The notes below the pieces were generated by a model that did not search any database, was not told where the DNA came from, and was given only the letters and a program-made list of their open reading frames with translations. Made by a program: the position numbers and the translations under genes. From Hellea sp042093735 (GTDB lineage: Bacteria; Pseudomonadota; Alphaproteobacteria; Caulobacterales; Maricaulaceae), in contig JBELEM010000003.1 of assembly GCA_042093735.1 (NCBI GenBank), positions 40,246-104,245 on the forward strand: a stretch of 64,000 bases of DNA, read 5' to 3'. Of this stretch, positions 17,726-25,544 are shown in pieces (the first letter of the stretch is position 1; each line of letters begins with the position of its first letter).

Positions 17726-18859
17726 TTATAGTTGCGGGCAAATCAGAAACTTCTCACCGGTCTTTTTTGCAAAATATTTGGCAACATTATTGCTTTCTAA
17801 GGCGTCAGATAGGGAAATTTCATTCGTATAGTTACTCCTGAACGTCGTTTTAAGTTCCCTTGCAACTCTCATACGCAATTTATTTCCAGCTTCCATGCCT
17901 ATTTTTGCTAAGAAATTTGGAAGTAACCAGCCACCGACACCCCATGCCATGCCATAGCCGCGGGATAAAACTGAAGGGGAAACATCTAGGCCCCCATAAA
18001 GATAAACTTGTTTATGCTTAATTGAACCATAGATACTATATGCCCCGGGGGTACGAGCAGCTGCTCCCTCCATTGCTGTGAGAATTTGGCTTGCCAGATT
18101 TCCGCCGCCAGTAGCGTCAAAGGCTAATGTCGCGCCCGTTTCATGAATTGCATCTGTTAAATCTGACATAAATGATTCACTACTGCTATTACATATATAT
18201 TTTGCTCCTAAATCTCTTAGAATTACCGCTTGCTCTTCTCTGCGAACAATGTTTACGAGAGCTACTTTATCTGCTGAACAAATTTTATTTAACATTTGGC
18301 CTAAATTAGAAGCTGCAGCTGTGTGAACTAGAGCTTGATGTCCTTCAAGCTTCATAGTTTCTACCATTGATAAGGCTGTTAAGGGGTTTACAAAAGAAGA
18401 AGCTCCATCTTTAGCATCATTCTCATTTAAAAGAGGTAAGCATGTCATTGCAGGTATACAACAATATTCTGCATACATACTCCCACTCAGTGCTGCCACT
18501 GTTTTTCCCATAAGTGCTTTTGCTTCTGGATTATCTCCAGTTAGAACAACTGTGCCTGCGCCTTCGTTGCCGACGGGTAAATTTTGATCAATTCTTGCTT
18601 TCATAATTCGCATGCCTTGATCTGAAATAGGCGCAGTTAATACTCTTTTTGGGCCCACGCCTTCATGATAGGCATTAGCCATATTCGACCACCCAAACAT
18701 CACTCCTTGGTCAGAAGGGTTAATAGGACTTGCCTCGACGCGAATAACGACCTCGTGAGGTTTTGGTATCGGAAAATCTTTTTGTACTAATTTCATTTTC
18801 AATTGCGCGTCATTGGTTACAGTTGACGTCATTTGGTAATACTTATTTGGTAAAGTCAT
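17726..18859 (-). CDS. Zinc-type alcohol dehydrogenase-like / quinone oxidoreductase family protein
   Basis: MDR-superfamily NAD(P)H-dependent oxidoreductase (377 aa). The N-terminal GroES-like domain has VVIRVEASPINPSDQGVMFG and VGNEGAGTVVLTG; the Rossmann domain follows with ALVHTAAASNLGQMLNKIC and LAFDATGGG. No structural zinc cysteine cluster is seen, which favours the zinc-independent quinone-reductase/enoyl-reductase branch. AGGGA lies about 6 nt before the ATG. Substrate unknown. The gene is downstream of glutamate dehydrogenase on the same strand with a 56-bp gap. Confidence 0.8.
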   Translation of the reverse strand: MTLPNKYYQMTSTVTNDAQLKMKLVQKDFPIPKPHEVVIRVEASPINPSDQGVMFGWSNMANAYHEGVGPKRVLTAPISDQGMRIMKARIDQNLPVGNEGAGTVVLTGDNPEAKALMGKTVAALSGSMYAEYCCIPAMTCLPLLNENDAKDGASSFVNPLTALSMVETMKLEGHQALVHTAAASNLGQMLNKICSADKVALVNIVRREEQAVILRDLGAKYICNSSSESFMSDLTDAIHETGATLAFDATGGGNLASQILTAMEGAAARTPGAYSIYGSIKHKQVYLYGGLDVSPSVLSRGYGMAWGVGGWLLPNFLAKIGMEAGNKLRMRVARELKTTFRSNYTNEISLSDALESNNVAKYFAKKTGEKFLICPQL

Positions 18860-18915
18860 GAGTTTCCCTTATTAAAAGGGTATCTATAGAGTAATATTTA
18901 GAGCCGAGTAAATGG

Positions 18916-20337
18916 CTACAGCCCGATTGATTTATAATGCAGGGCAATATTGTTGATAACACTATAAAAGGCTGACGTTCTGAGGTCGCCTAACTCAGGT
19001 TTGTTCTCTAATATGGTCTTAATGTTTACATATGCTGTACGCATAGTGTCGTCTAGGCCAGCTCTTACTAGGTCAATTTCATCTGCCCCTTCAATGTATT
19101 CAGATTTAAATCGTTCATTAAATTTAAGACCATTTTGGTTTGCTAGGGCATCAATTAGGGAACGATTTTTACTTTCTTCGTTTCTTCGTTGGAGCCGCCC
19201 GAACCGAATGTGGCCAATGTTTTTTACCCATTCGAAATAAGAAACTGTTACCCCGCCAGCATTTGCATAGAGGTCGGGTATAATAAAAACACCATTATCC
19301 CTTAATATGCTATCTGCCATTGCTGTCACAGGCCCGTTTGCGGCCTCTATTATCATTTTTGCTTTAATTTTATGAGCATTTTTTATATTTATCACGCCTT
19401 CAGTAGCTGCTGGTATTAATATATCACAAGCACATTCAATTTCTTCTACATTAGGCTTTGCAAATGTACCTTCTCTATAGTCTTTTAATGGTAGCCCGCT
19501 GTCTAAATGCTGCTTCAATTCTTCGATATTTATTCCGCTACTATTACTGATTGAACCACCTCGTTCTATGACTTTAATAATTTTTGCACCATCTTCTTGG
19601 CTTAGGAATTTAGCGGCGTGGTACCCAACATTACCAAGGCCTTGAATGATAATTTTTTTACCATCTAACGAGCCCTGTAATTTTGCTTTTTTAATGTCAT
19701 CTGTATGTCGGAAGAACTCACGCAGGGCATATTGTACCCCACGACCTGTAGCTTCAACACGACCCTCTATTCCTCCGAGGTGGACAGGCTTTCCAGTTAC
19801 ACATGCAATGTTATCAATATTGGTATTATTTAGGCGCCGAAACTCGTCCATCATCCATGCCATCTCCCGTTCCCCCGTTCCCATATCTGGCGCTGGAACA
19901 TTAAGTGAGGGGTGAATGAGGTCTCTTTTTGCTAGTTCATAGGTAAATCTACGTGTTATCCTCTCTAATTCTTCTTCATTCCAGTCTTTTGGACGTATAC
20001 AAAGACCCCCTTTTGAGCCACCAAACGGGACTTCCACAAGCGCTGTTTTAAATGTCATCAAGGCCGCCAAAGCTTCTACTTCGTCCTGGTTCACATCTAA
20101 AGAATAACGTATACCGCCTTTGACAGGCTCAATATGCTCTGAATGAACAGCCCGATACCCAGTAAACGTGTGAACTTCACCCCTTAGCTTTACTCCAAAT
20201 CTAACGGTGTAAGTGGCATTGCATACTTTAATTTTTTCAATTAATTTTGGAGATATATCTGTAAAACTTGCTGCACGACCATACATCAAGTCAACACTTT
20301 GACGAAAATTCCAGTCTCTTTTTAAGGCTGTTTTCAT
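18916..20337 (-). CDS. gdhA: Glutamate dehydrogenase (Glu/Leu/Phe/Val dehydrogenase family)
   Basis: Interconverts glutamate and 2-oxoglutarate with ammonia and NAD(P) (473 aa). N-terminal dimerisation/catalytic domain: VKGGIRYSLDVNQDEVEALA, FKTALVEVPFGGSKGG with the catalytic Lys, and PAPDMGTGEREMAW with the catalytic Asp. The nucleotide-binding domain carries IIQGLGNVGYHAAKFL. Length and motifs fit the class shared by alphaproteobacteria and mitochondria. Cofactor preference cannot be read securely. A 115-bp upstream gap separates it from argG, so it probably has its own promoter. Confidence 0.9.
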   Translation of the reverse strand: MKTALKRDWNFRQSVDLMYGRAASFTDISPKLIEKIKVCNATYTVRFGVKLRGEVHTFTGYRAVHSEHIEPVKGGIRYSLDVNQDEVEALAALMTFKTALVEVPFGGSKGGLCIRPKDWNEEELERITRRFTYELAKRDLIHPSLNVPAPDMGTGEREMAWMMDEFRRLNNTNIDNIACVTGKPVHLGGIEGRVEATGRGVQYALREFFRHTDDIKKAKLQGSLDGKKIIIQGLGNVGYHAAKFLSQEDGAKIIKVIERGGSISNSSGINIEELKQHLDSGLPLKDYREGTFAKPNVEEIECACDILIPAATEGVINIKNAHKIKAKMIIEAANGPVTAMADSILRDNGVFIIPDLYANAGGVTVSYFEWVKNIGHIRFGRLQRRNEESKNRSLIDALANQNGLKFNERFKSEYIEGADEIDLVRAGLDDTMRTAYVNIKTILENKPELGDLRTSAFYSVINNIALHYKSIGL

Positions 20338-20452
20338 TTTAACCCCATTGAAGAAGATACAATCCTACTAATGTAGTTTTTATTAATACAAAGAAACCAT
20401 GGGAAAAATCTTTCTTTTTATATCAAATCATAGAATTTTATTTTAATTCACC

Positions 20453-21676
20453 TCAGCTGTTTTTTCCTGCTTTTCTATCTCTATCTTTAAGGAGTCTCAA
20501 GCGAAGGGCGTTAATCTTTATGAAGCCTCCAGCATCGGCTTGATTATAAACTTCGTCTTCTTCAAAAGTTACATGTTCTTGTGAATATAGAGAATAAGGG
20601 GAACTTCGCCCTACGATTGTAGCATTTCCTTTGTATAGCTTTAGTCGCACAGTCCCAGCTACCATTTCCTGAGATTTATCAATAGCAGCTTGGAGCATTT
20701 CACGCTCGGGCGAAAACCAATAACCATTATATATCAATTCTGCATATTTTGGCATGAGCTCATCTTTTAAGTGCATTGCGCCCTTGTCTAACGTAATTTG
20801 TTCTATCCCACGGTGAGCCATAAGCAATATTGTACCACCAGGGGTTTCATAGATACCCCTTGATTTCATCCCTACAAATCTATTTTCAAGTAGGTCAAGA
20901 CGCCCTACCCCATTTTTACCGCCGAGCTCATTTAGTTGTGTTAGCATTTCTGCAGGAGAAAAAGTCTTGCCGTTTAAAGACACTGCATCACCACGTTCAA
21001 AACCAATTTCGATGTAGGTCGGTATGTCCGGGGCATTTTCTGGCGAAACAGTTCGCTGATAAACAAACTCAGGTGCTTCAACGGATGGGTCTTCTAAAGC
21101 TTTCCCCTCAGATGATGTGTGGAGTAGGTTGGCATCTACAGAAAAGGGTGCTTCGCCCCTCTTGTCAGTTGCAATTTCTATTCCATGAGTTTCAGCATAT
21201 TTTATTAACTTTGTCCTAGAGTTGAGATCCCATTCTCGCCATGGTGCAATGACCTTTATTTCTGGATCAAGCGCATAATAACTTAGTTCAAACCGAACTT
21301 GATCATTTCCTTTGCCTGTGGCGCCATGACAAACAGCATCAGCCCCAACTTGGTGGGCTATCTCAATTTGTCGCTTTGATATCAACGGCCGTGCTATTGA
21401 AGTACCTAATAAATATAGTCCCTCATAGAGTGCGTTCGCTCTAAACATAGGGTATACGTAATCTTTAACAAATTCTTCTCTTAAATCGTCAATGAAAATT
21501 TCTTTAACGCCCTGTGCCTGAGCTTTTCTTCTGGCAGGCTCAAGTTCTTCTCCTTGTCCTAAATCGGCTGTAAAAGTTACTACTTCATAACCTTTCTCTT
21601 CTTGCAACCATTTTAGAATAATCGAAGTGTCTAGCCCTCCGGAATAGGCTAAAACAACTTTCTTAATTTTATCCAT
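20453..21676 (-). CDS. argG: Argininosuccinate synthase
   Basis: Joins citrulline and aspartate with ATP in arginine biosynthesis (407 aa). Start at ATG 21676 (MDKIKKVVLAYSGGLDTS) is supported by GGAG 6 nt upstream; the ATG four codons earlier would place the Shine-Dalgarno inside the gene. Motifs: AYSGGLDTSIILKWL (ATP pyrophosphatase loop), CHGATGKGNDQVRFE and SVDANLLHTSSEGKALEDP. Full length, no anomaly. Confidence 0.96.
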   Translation of the reverse strand: MDKIKKVVLAYSGGLDTSIILKWLQEEKGYEVVTFTADLGQGEELEPARRKAQAQGVKEIFIDDLREEFVKDYVYPMFRANALYEGLYLLGTSIARPLISKRQIEIAHQVGADAVCHGATGKGNDQVRFELSYYALDPEIKVIAPWREWDLNSRTKLIKYAETHGIEIATDKRGEAPFSVDANLLHTSSEGKALEDPSVEAPEFVYQRTVSPENAPDIPTYIEIGFERGDAVSLNGKTFSPAEMLTQLNELGGKNGVGRLDLLENRFVGMKSRGIYETPGGTILLMAHRGIEQITLDKGAMHLKDELMPKYAELIYNGYWFSPEREMLQAAIDKSQEMVAGTVRLKLYKGNATIVGRSSPYSLYSQEHVTFEEDEVYNQADAGGFIKINALRLRLLKDRDRKAGKNS

Positions 21677-21736
21677 GTGCAACTCCATATTCAGCGGGGC
21701 TATAGCCTAATATCTATTATTAAAGCTATAAGAGTT

Positions 21737-22534
21737 TTATTTTTTTACAAACGGCAGCCAAAGGCTCCATATTAAACGGTTGGTATTAATTGACTGGTGG
21801 CTTTCAAGTCCAAGTGTCATTTTTTTGTGATATTCATCCGAAAGCTTTAAGTAGGTGCCAAAACCCCTGTCCCAAAATGAAAAATTAAACCCATAATTTT
21901 TATTACTCTCGCATTCTCTTACTGAATGATGAAGTCTGTGCATATCAGGGGTTACAATTACCTTTCTTAACAGCCGATCAATTTTTGTTGGCAGCTTTAA
22001 ATTAGCATGGTTGAAAATTGCCGAACTGCTTAAAACAATTTCAAATATTATAACCAACACGGCACTTGGGCCTAAAATTAATATTACACTAATTTTATAA
22101 AGCATTGATATATAAATTTCTAAGGGATGAAAGCGCACGGCTGTACTTGTATCTATTTCTCTGTCTGAATGATGCACTTTGTGAATTTGCCATATGATCG
22201 GTACCTTATGGCTTAATACATGTTGAATATAGATTGAAAAATCTAGTAATAAGAACACTAAAATACATTCAATAACAATTGGCCACGTTATGTTATTGAA
22301 AAGGCCAAAATTATTATCGGATGCTAATACCGCAGTTAATACAGCAGTCAATGGAAGCATAAGCTGCAACAAAATCTGACTAATTATTGATATAGAAAAA
22401 TTTGTTCTCCATCTTTCTTTTGTATTACAGACCGGTCTTCGCCGCGGATAAAAGCTTTCTAGTAATGCAAAAAACACCAAAATAAAAAGAAACAAACTAA
22501 TTCGTATTACGGGCATATCCATATTAACAGCCAT
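21737..22534 (-). CDS. Sterol desaturase / fatty acid hydroxylase family protein
   Basis: Di-iron membrane hydroxylase (265 aa) with four or more hydrophobic segments. The histidine clusters typical of the superfamily are present: HVLSH near residue 125, HKVHHSD near 140 and HRLHHS near 220, with HPLEI and HANLK between them. It would hydroxylate or desaturate a lipid or carotenoid; the substrate cannot be told. Its ATG at 22534 overlaps the lipoprotein stop by 11 bp; an ATG at 22522, 1 nt after that stop, is an alternative start. Either way the two genes are translationally coupled. Confidence 0.82.
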   Translation of the reverse strand: MAVNMDMPVIRISLFLFILVFFALLESFYPRRRPVCNTKERWRTNFSISIISQILLQLMLPLTAVLTAVLASDNNFGLFNNITWPIVIECILVFLLLDFSIYIQHVLSHKVPIIWQIHKVHHSDREIDTSTAVRFHPLEIYISMLYKISVILILGPSAVLVIIFEIVLSSSAIFNHANLKLPTKIDRLLRKVIVTPDMHRLHHSVRECESNKNYGFNFSFWDRGFGTYLKLSDEYHKKMTLGLESHQSINTNRLIWSLWLPFVKK

Positions 22535-22817
22535 TCATTGCTGCTGCGGCACGTATGGACCTTAATTCTTCTCTTACTTCCAGATCAATTGGTGTCAGCC
22601 CGTTTCCTGTAGTCCTGTCGTCCTCTTGCCTTTTATTGGTTCTCCCCCACTCGTTAATATCATCATCATTAAAAAGTTTATACTGAGATATATTATCTGA
22701 GTAAGCTCTGCTGAGATCAGATAAATTTTCACATGTTAACTCAAGGTATTTTTCAGGGTTTGGAGCAGTGACGCAAGCAGTTAAGGAAACGCTTAGAATA
22801 AAAGCAATACAACGCAT
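22524..22817 (-). CDS. Small putative lipoprotein
   Basis: Not recognised. The 97-residue product starts with a short lipoprotein signal (RCIAFILSVSLTAC) with Cys15 as the lipidated residue. The mature part is small, polar and acidic, and ends in a cysteine. It directly precedes, and overlaps, the fatty acid hydroxylase gene, so the two are probably co-expressed. It is divergent from the SDR-pyrF pair. No domain seen. Confidence 0.6.
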   Translation of the reverse strand: MRCIAFILSVSLTACVTAPNPEKYLELTCENLSDLSRAYSDNISQYKLFNDDDINEWGRTNKRQEDDRTTGNGLTPIDLEVREELRSIRAAAAMNGC

Positions 22818-22907
22818 AATTGGCCTTAGACATTAATGACAATTCAAGTTACCATAAAATTGTAAAGTATCAAAATATTAAAGCGCGGTTAAAAAAAGAT
22901 AGTGGAC

Positions 22908-23729
22908 ATGACTCAAAATAATTCACAGATGGAAAAATATATTTGCTTAATAACTGGAGCCTCAGCAGGCATTGGAAGGGCTATTGCTATCCAGTATGCT
23001 GAGATGGGGTGGGACCTTATATTAACGGCCCGGCGGACTAAACCAATGATAGAATTAGCAGAGGAATTAGAAAGAAAACACGGCACCATAAGTCACATAT
23101 TTAAAGTAGATTTTTTTGAAAAGAACGCCACACAAAAATTATTTAAAAAAATAAAGGCAAAGGGTCTTAAAGTTTCAGGCCTCGTAAATAATGCAGGTTA
23201 CGGCCATCCTGGGGTTTTTCTTGATAGTGATTGGAAAGATCATGAAAAGTTCATTCAGTTGATGATGACGGCGCCTTGTGAACTTGTAAGGGCGCTGGCC
23301 CCAGAAATGGTAGATAATAAATTTGGGAGGATCATAAACGTTGCTTCATTGGCGGGACACCTGCCTGGCTCTAAAGGGCACACACTATATGCGGGTGTTA
23401 AGAGTTTTTTGATTAAATTTTCTGAAAGTTTAAATGCTGAGTTTTACGGGAGTGGCGTTAATGTGTCAGCTTTGTGTCCCGGTTTTACTCTGACTGAGTT
23501 TCATGACGTTAATGGCACAAGAGAAGGAATAAATAAACTGCCTTCCTTTATGCTCATGGATGCTGACACTTGCGCACGTTTGGGTGTAAGGGCCTGTGAA
23601 AATAACCATGCTGTATACGTAAGCGGAAAAGTAAATAAATTTATTTCTGTACTGGGCAGGATTTTACCTAACAAGCTCGCACAAAAACTTATGTCAAAAA
23701 ATTCACAAAGATATCGTAAGATTAATTAA
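22908..23729 (+). CDS. Short-chain dehydrogenase/reductase
   Basis: Classical SDR with a Rossmann fold (273 aa). NAD(P)-binding GASAGIGRAIA near residue 20, NNAGYG near 98, catalytic Ser in NVASLAG and YxxxK in LYAGVKSF near 165. The arginine pattern after the second strand (TARR) suggests NADP preference. The start may be ATG 22908 or GTG 22902. pyrF begins 2 nt after its stop, so both are one transcript. The substrate is unknown; such SDRs are often assigned loosely to ketoacyl or polyol oxidation. Confidence 0.82.
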   Translation: MTQNNSQMEKYICLITGASAGIGRAIAIQYAEMGWDLILTARRTKPMIELAEELERKHGTISHIFKVDFFEKNATQKLFKKIKAKGLKVSGLVNNAGYGHPGVFLDSDWKDHEKFIQLMMTAPCELVRALAPEMVDNKFGRIINVASLAGHLPGSKGHTLYAGVKSFLIKFSESLNAEFYGSGVNVSALCPGFTLTEFHDVNGTREGINKLPSFMLMDADTCARLGVRACENNHAVYVSGKVNKFISVLGRILPNKLAQKLMSKNSQRYRKIN

Positions 23730-23731
23730 TT

Positions 23732-24436
23732 ATGTTAGAAAAAAAAATATCAGATGAAAGATTATATGTAGCTTTAGACCTGCCTAATGTCGATGAGGCC
23801 AGAGTGCTAGTTAAAACTCTCGGCGAGCATATAGAAAGTTATAAAATTGGCCTGCAGCTCCTCCCGATTGGAGGCGTAGAGCTTGGCCAAGAGCTAAAGG
23901 CCATGGGGAAAAACATATTTTATGATTATAAGTTTCACGATATAGGAGCAACTGTTGAAAAGGCAACTAGGTCCATATGCTTATTAGATGCCAATTTACT
24001 TACAGTTCATGCTAGACCCGAGGTCATGAAGTCAGCTGTATTAGGTAGAGGAAGTAGCGACCTTAAGATTCTTGCAGTTACTGTATTAACTTCATTAGAT
24101 AAGAAGTCCTTAGAAAAGATTGGATACCACCAAAATCCACAAGAACTTGTTTTACGGCGAGTTGACCAAGCTTTAGAGTGCGGTGTTGACGGCGTGGTTG
24201 CTAGCCCTCTTGAAGCTTCTGCAATAAGGAAGTTAGTTCCAGAGGACTTTTTGATTGTCACTCCAGGTATAAGAATGCTGAACGATAACAAAGATGATCA
24301 GAAAAGAGTTTCAACCCCCGGCGCTTCTTTAGCCTCGGGTGCTTCACATTTGGTTGTTGGCCGGTCAATTACCAAGGCTGTGAACCCCAAAAAAGCAGCG
24401 ATGGAAGTTATTTGTGATATGAGAATTAATCAATAA
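23732..24436 (+). CDS. pyrF: Orotidine 5'-phosphate decarboxylase
   Basis: Last step of UMP synthesis (234 aa, group I family). Catalytic segment DYKFHDIGATVEKAT contains the Asp-x-Lys-x-x-Asp array near residue 70. N terminus LYVALDLPNVDEA and C-terminal VTPGIRM and VVGRSIT (phosphate-binding) are in place. It follows the SDR gene by 2 nt and converges with the GNAT gene 5 nt away. Confidence 0.94.
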   Translation: MLEKKISDERLYVALDLPNVDEARVLVKTLGEHIESYKIGLQLLPIGGVELGQELKAMGKNIFYDYKFHDIGATVEKATRSICLLDANLLTVHARPEVMKSAVLGRGSSDLKILAVTVLTSLDKKSLEKIGYHQNPQELVLRRVDQALECGVDGVVASPLEASAIRKLVPEDFLIVTPGIRMLNDNKDDQKRVSTPGASLASGASHLVVGRSITKAVNPKKAAMEVICDMRINQ

Positions 24437-24441
24437 GACAT

Positions 24442-24912
24442 TCATAATATCAGGGACATATACCGCGTTTCTGCCATTGGGTTGGCATAATAGCTATCCG
24501 TGTCCTTAAAGTTAAGGCCCTCATAAATTGAATTGGCATGCTTTAGGCCCTTGTTTGTATCAAGGTACATTTTTTTGTAACCTATTTTTTTTGCATCCTT
24601 GATGGCTCTAATTACTAAACTCTTTCCAATTTTATGGCCTCTACCAGAAGGCTTGCAGTATAAGCGTTTTAATTCACAAGTATTATCTGGCAATTCCTTT
24701 AAGGCGCATGCAGCCACGGGGTCATCATTTAACTTGGCCAACAATAGCGTTTTGTAAACCGAAGGGAAATTTGAAAACTCTTCGGCCGTATTTTGGAAAT
24801 TGAGGGAATGTTCAAGATAGCCTTCTATGAAAGTTATATACTCTAGAAATATTGACTTGACTGAATTTATATCTTCAGGTGTCTTCGCTCTAATTATTTT
24901 TATATCTTGCAC
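24442..24912 (-). CDS. GNAT-family N-acetyltransferase
   Basis: Acetyl-CoA-dependent acyltransferase (156 aa) of unknown substrate. The GNAT core is visible: strand ACALKELPDNTCELKRLYCKPSGRGHKIGKSL includes the Q/RxxGxG/A-type pyrophosphate loop (GRGHKIGKSL), followed by KMYLDTNKGLKHANSIYEGLNF. It stands alone, with the MerR/beta-oxidation promoter region upstream. Confidence 0.8.
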   Translation of the reverse strand: MQDIKIIRAKTPEDINSVKSIFLEYITFIEGYLEHSLNFQNTAEEFSNFPSVYKTLLLAKLNDDPVAACALKELPDNTCELKRLYCKPSGRGHKIGKSLVIRAIKDAKKIGYKKMYLDTNKGLKHANSIYEGLNFKDTDSYYANPMAETRYMSLIL

Positions 24913-24968
24913 TATACAACTTTATCATAAACTGCATTGCAAACAAGTTTCTATGGGATCAAAAATTT

Positions 24969-24998
24969 TTGATAAGCCACCTTAATGTGTTTTATTAT
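24969..24998 (+). promoter_or_regulatory. Candidate sigma-70 promoter for the MerR/beta-oxidation operon
   Basis: TTGATA at 24969-24974 and TATTAT at 24993-24998 are separated by 18 nt. The expected transcription start falls at the left edge of the large palindrome at 25003-25024, so a bound regulator would block initiation. Read by eye, not computed. Confidence 0.5.
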
Positions 24999-25002
24999 TT
25001 AC

Positions 25003-25024
25003 TTGACGTTAACGTTAACGTTAA
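25003..25024. promoter_or_regulatory. 22-bp operator-like palindrome upstream of the MerR gene
   Basis: The 16-bp core ACGTTAACGTTAACGT (25006-25021) is a perfect palindrome that is also a tandem repeat of TTAACG. It extends to 22 bp with a single mismatched pair (G25005/T25022). It lies 14 bp before the MerR ATG, which has no clear Shine-Dalgarno, and just after the candidate -10. MerR-family regulators such as LiuR bind palindromes at acyl-CoA catabolic operons, so autoregulation and control of the downstream operon are inferred. Confidence 0.7.
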
Positions 25025-25037
25025 TTAAATCGCCTCC

Positions 25038-25544
25038 ATGGGTAATCATTCTGATAATAACACTCAAAACTATAAGTGGGGAATTAGAGAGTTTGCTGAA
25101 AACTTTAACGTAACGCCACGAACAATACGTTTTTATGAAGATAAAGGGCTTTTAAAGCCTTCGAGAAATTCAGGTGCTAGGATATTTGACCATGAAGACT
25201 ACGTTCGGTTTGAGAGAATAATGCGAGCTAAAAGAATCGGTTTCAGATTAGACGATATTAAAGAGGTTCTCGATGTAACCGACGGAGAAATTACAAGCCG
25301 TTCTGAACTACTAAAACGGAAAAACAATTTCGAAAAAGCAATAAGTTCATTAAAGCGCAGAAGAAAAGATATTGATGTTATAACAAACGACTTAAAAGAC
25401 ATTTGTTTAGTTATTACAAAAAACATTGAAAGTTCATATGATAGCAATGGGGTTTTTGACCTCGCTGCAGCATATGAGGCTAGATTTAAAGAAACAATGA
25501 CCGATGATTATTCGGTTGAGAATAGCAATCAAAAGGAAATATAG
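25038..25544 (+). CDS. MerR-family transcriptional regulator of the beta-oxidation operon
   Basis: DNA-binding regulator (168 aa). The winged HTH is at residues about 14-80: WGIREFAENFNVTPRTIRFYEDKGLLKPSRN, here quoted in parts as IREFAENF and TPRTIRFYEDKGLL, then FRLDDIKEVLDV. A coiled-coil region (residues 90-130) follows. Such acyl-CoA-linked MerR proteins (LiuR type) repress fatty-acid or branched-chain catabolic genes in proteobacteria. The first acyl-CoA dehydrogenase gene begins at the base immediately after this gene's stop codon (gap 0 bp), so it is the first gene of the operon. No metal-binding cysteine cluster is seen, so the ligand is probably a CoA ester. Confidence 0.85.
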   Translation: MGNHSDNNTQNYKWGIREFAENFNVTPRTIRFYEDKGLLKPSRNSGARIFDHEDYVRFERIMRAKRIGFRLDDIKEVLDVTDGEITSRSELLKRKNNFEKAISSLKRRRKDIDVITNDLKDICLVITKNIESSYDSNGVFDLAAAYEARFKETMTDDYSVENSNQKEI

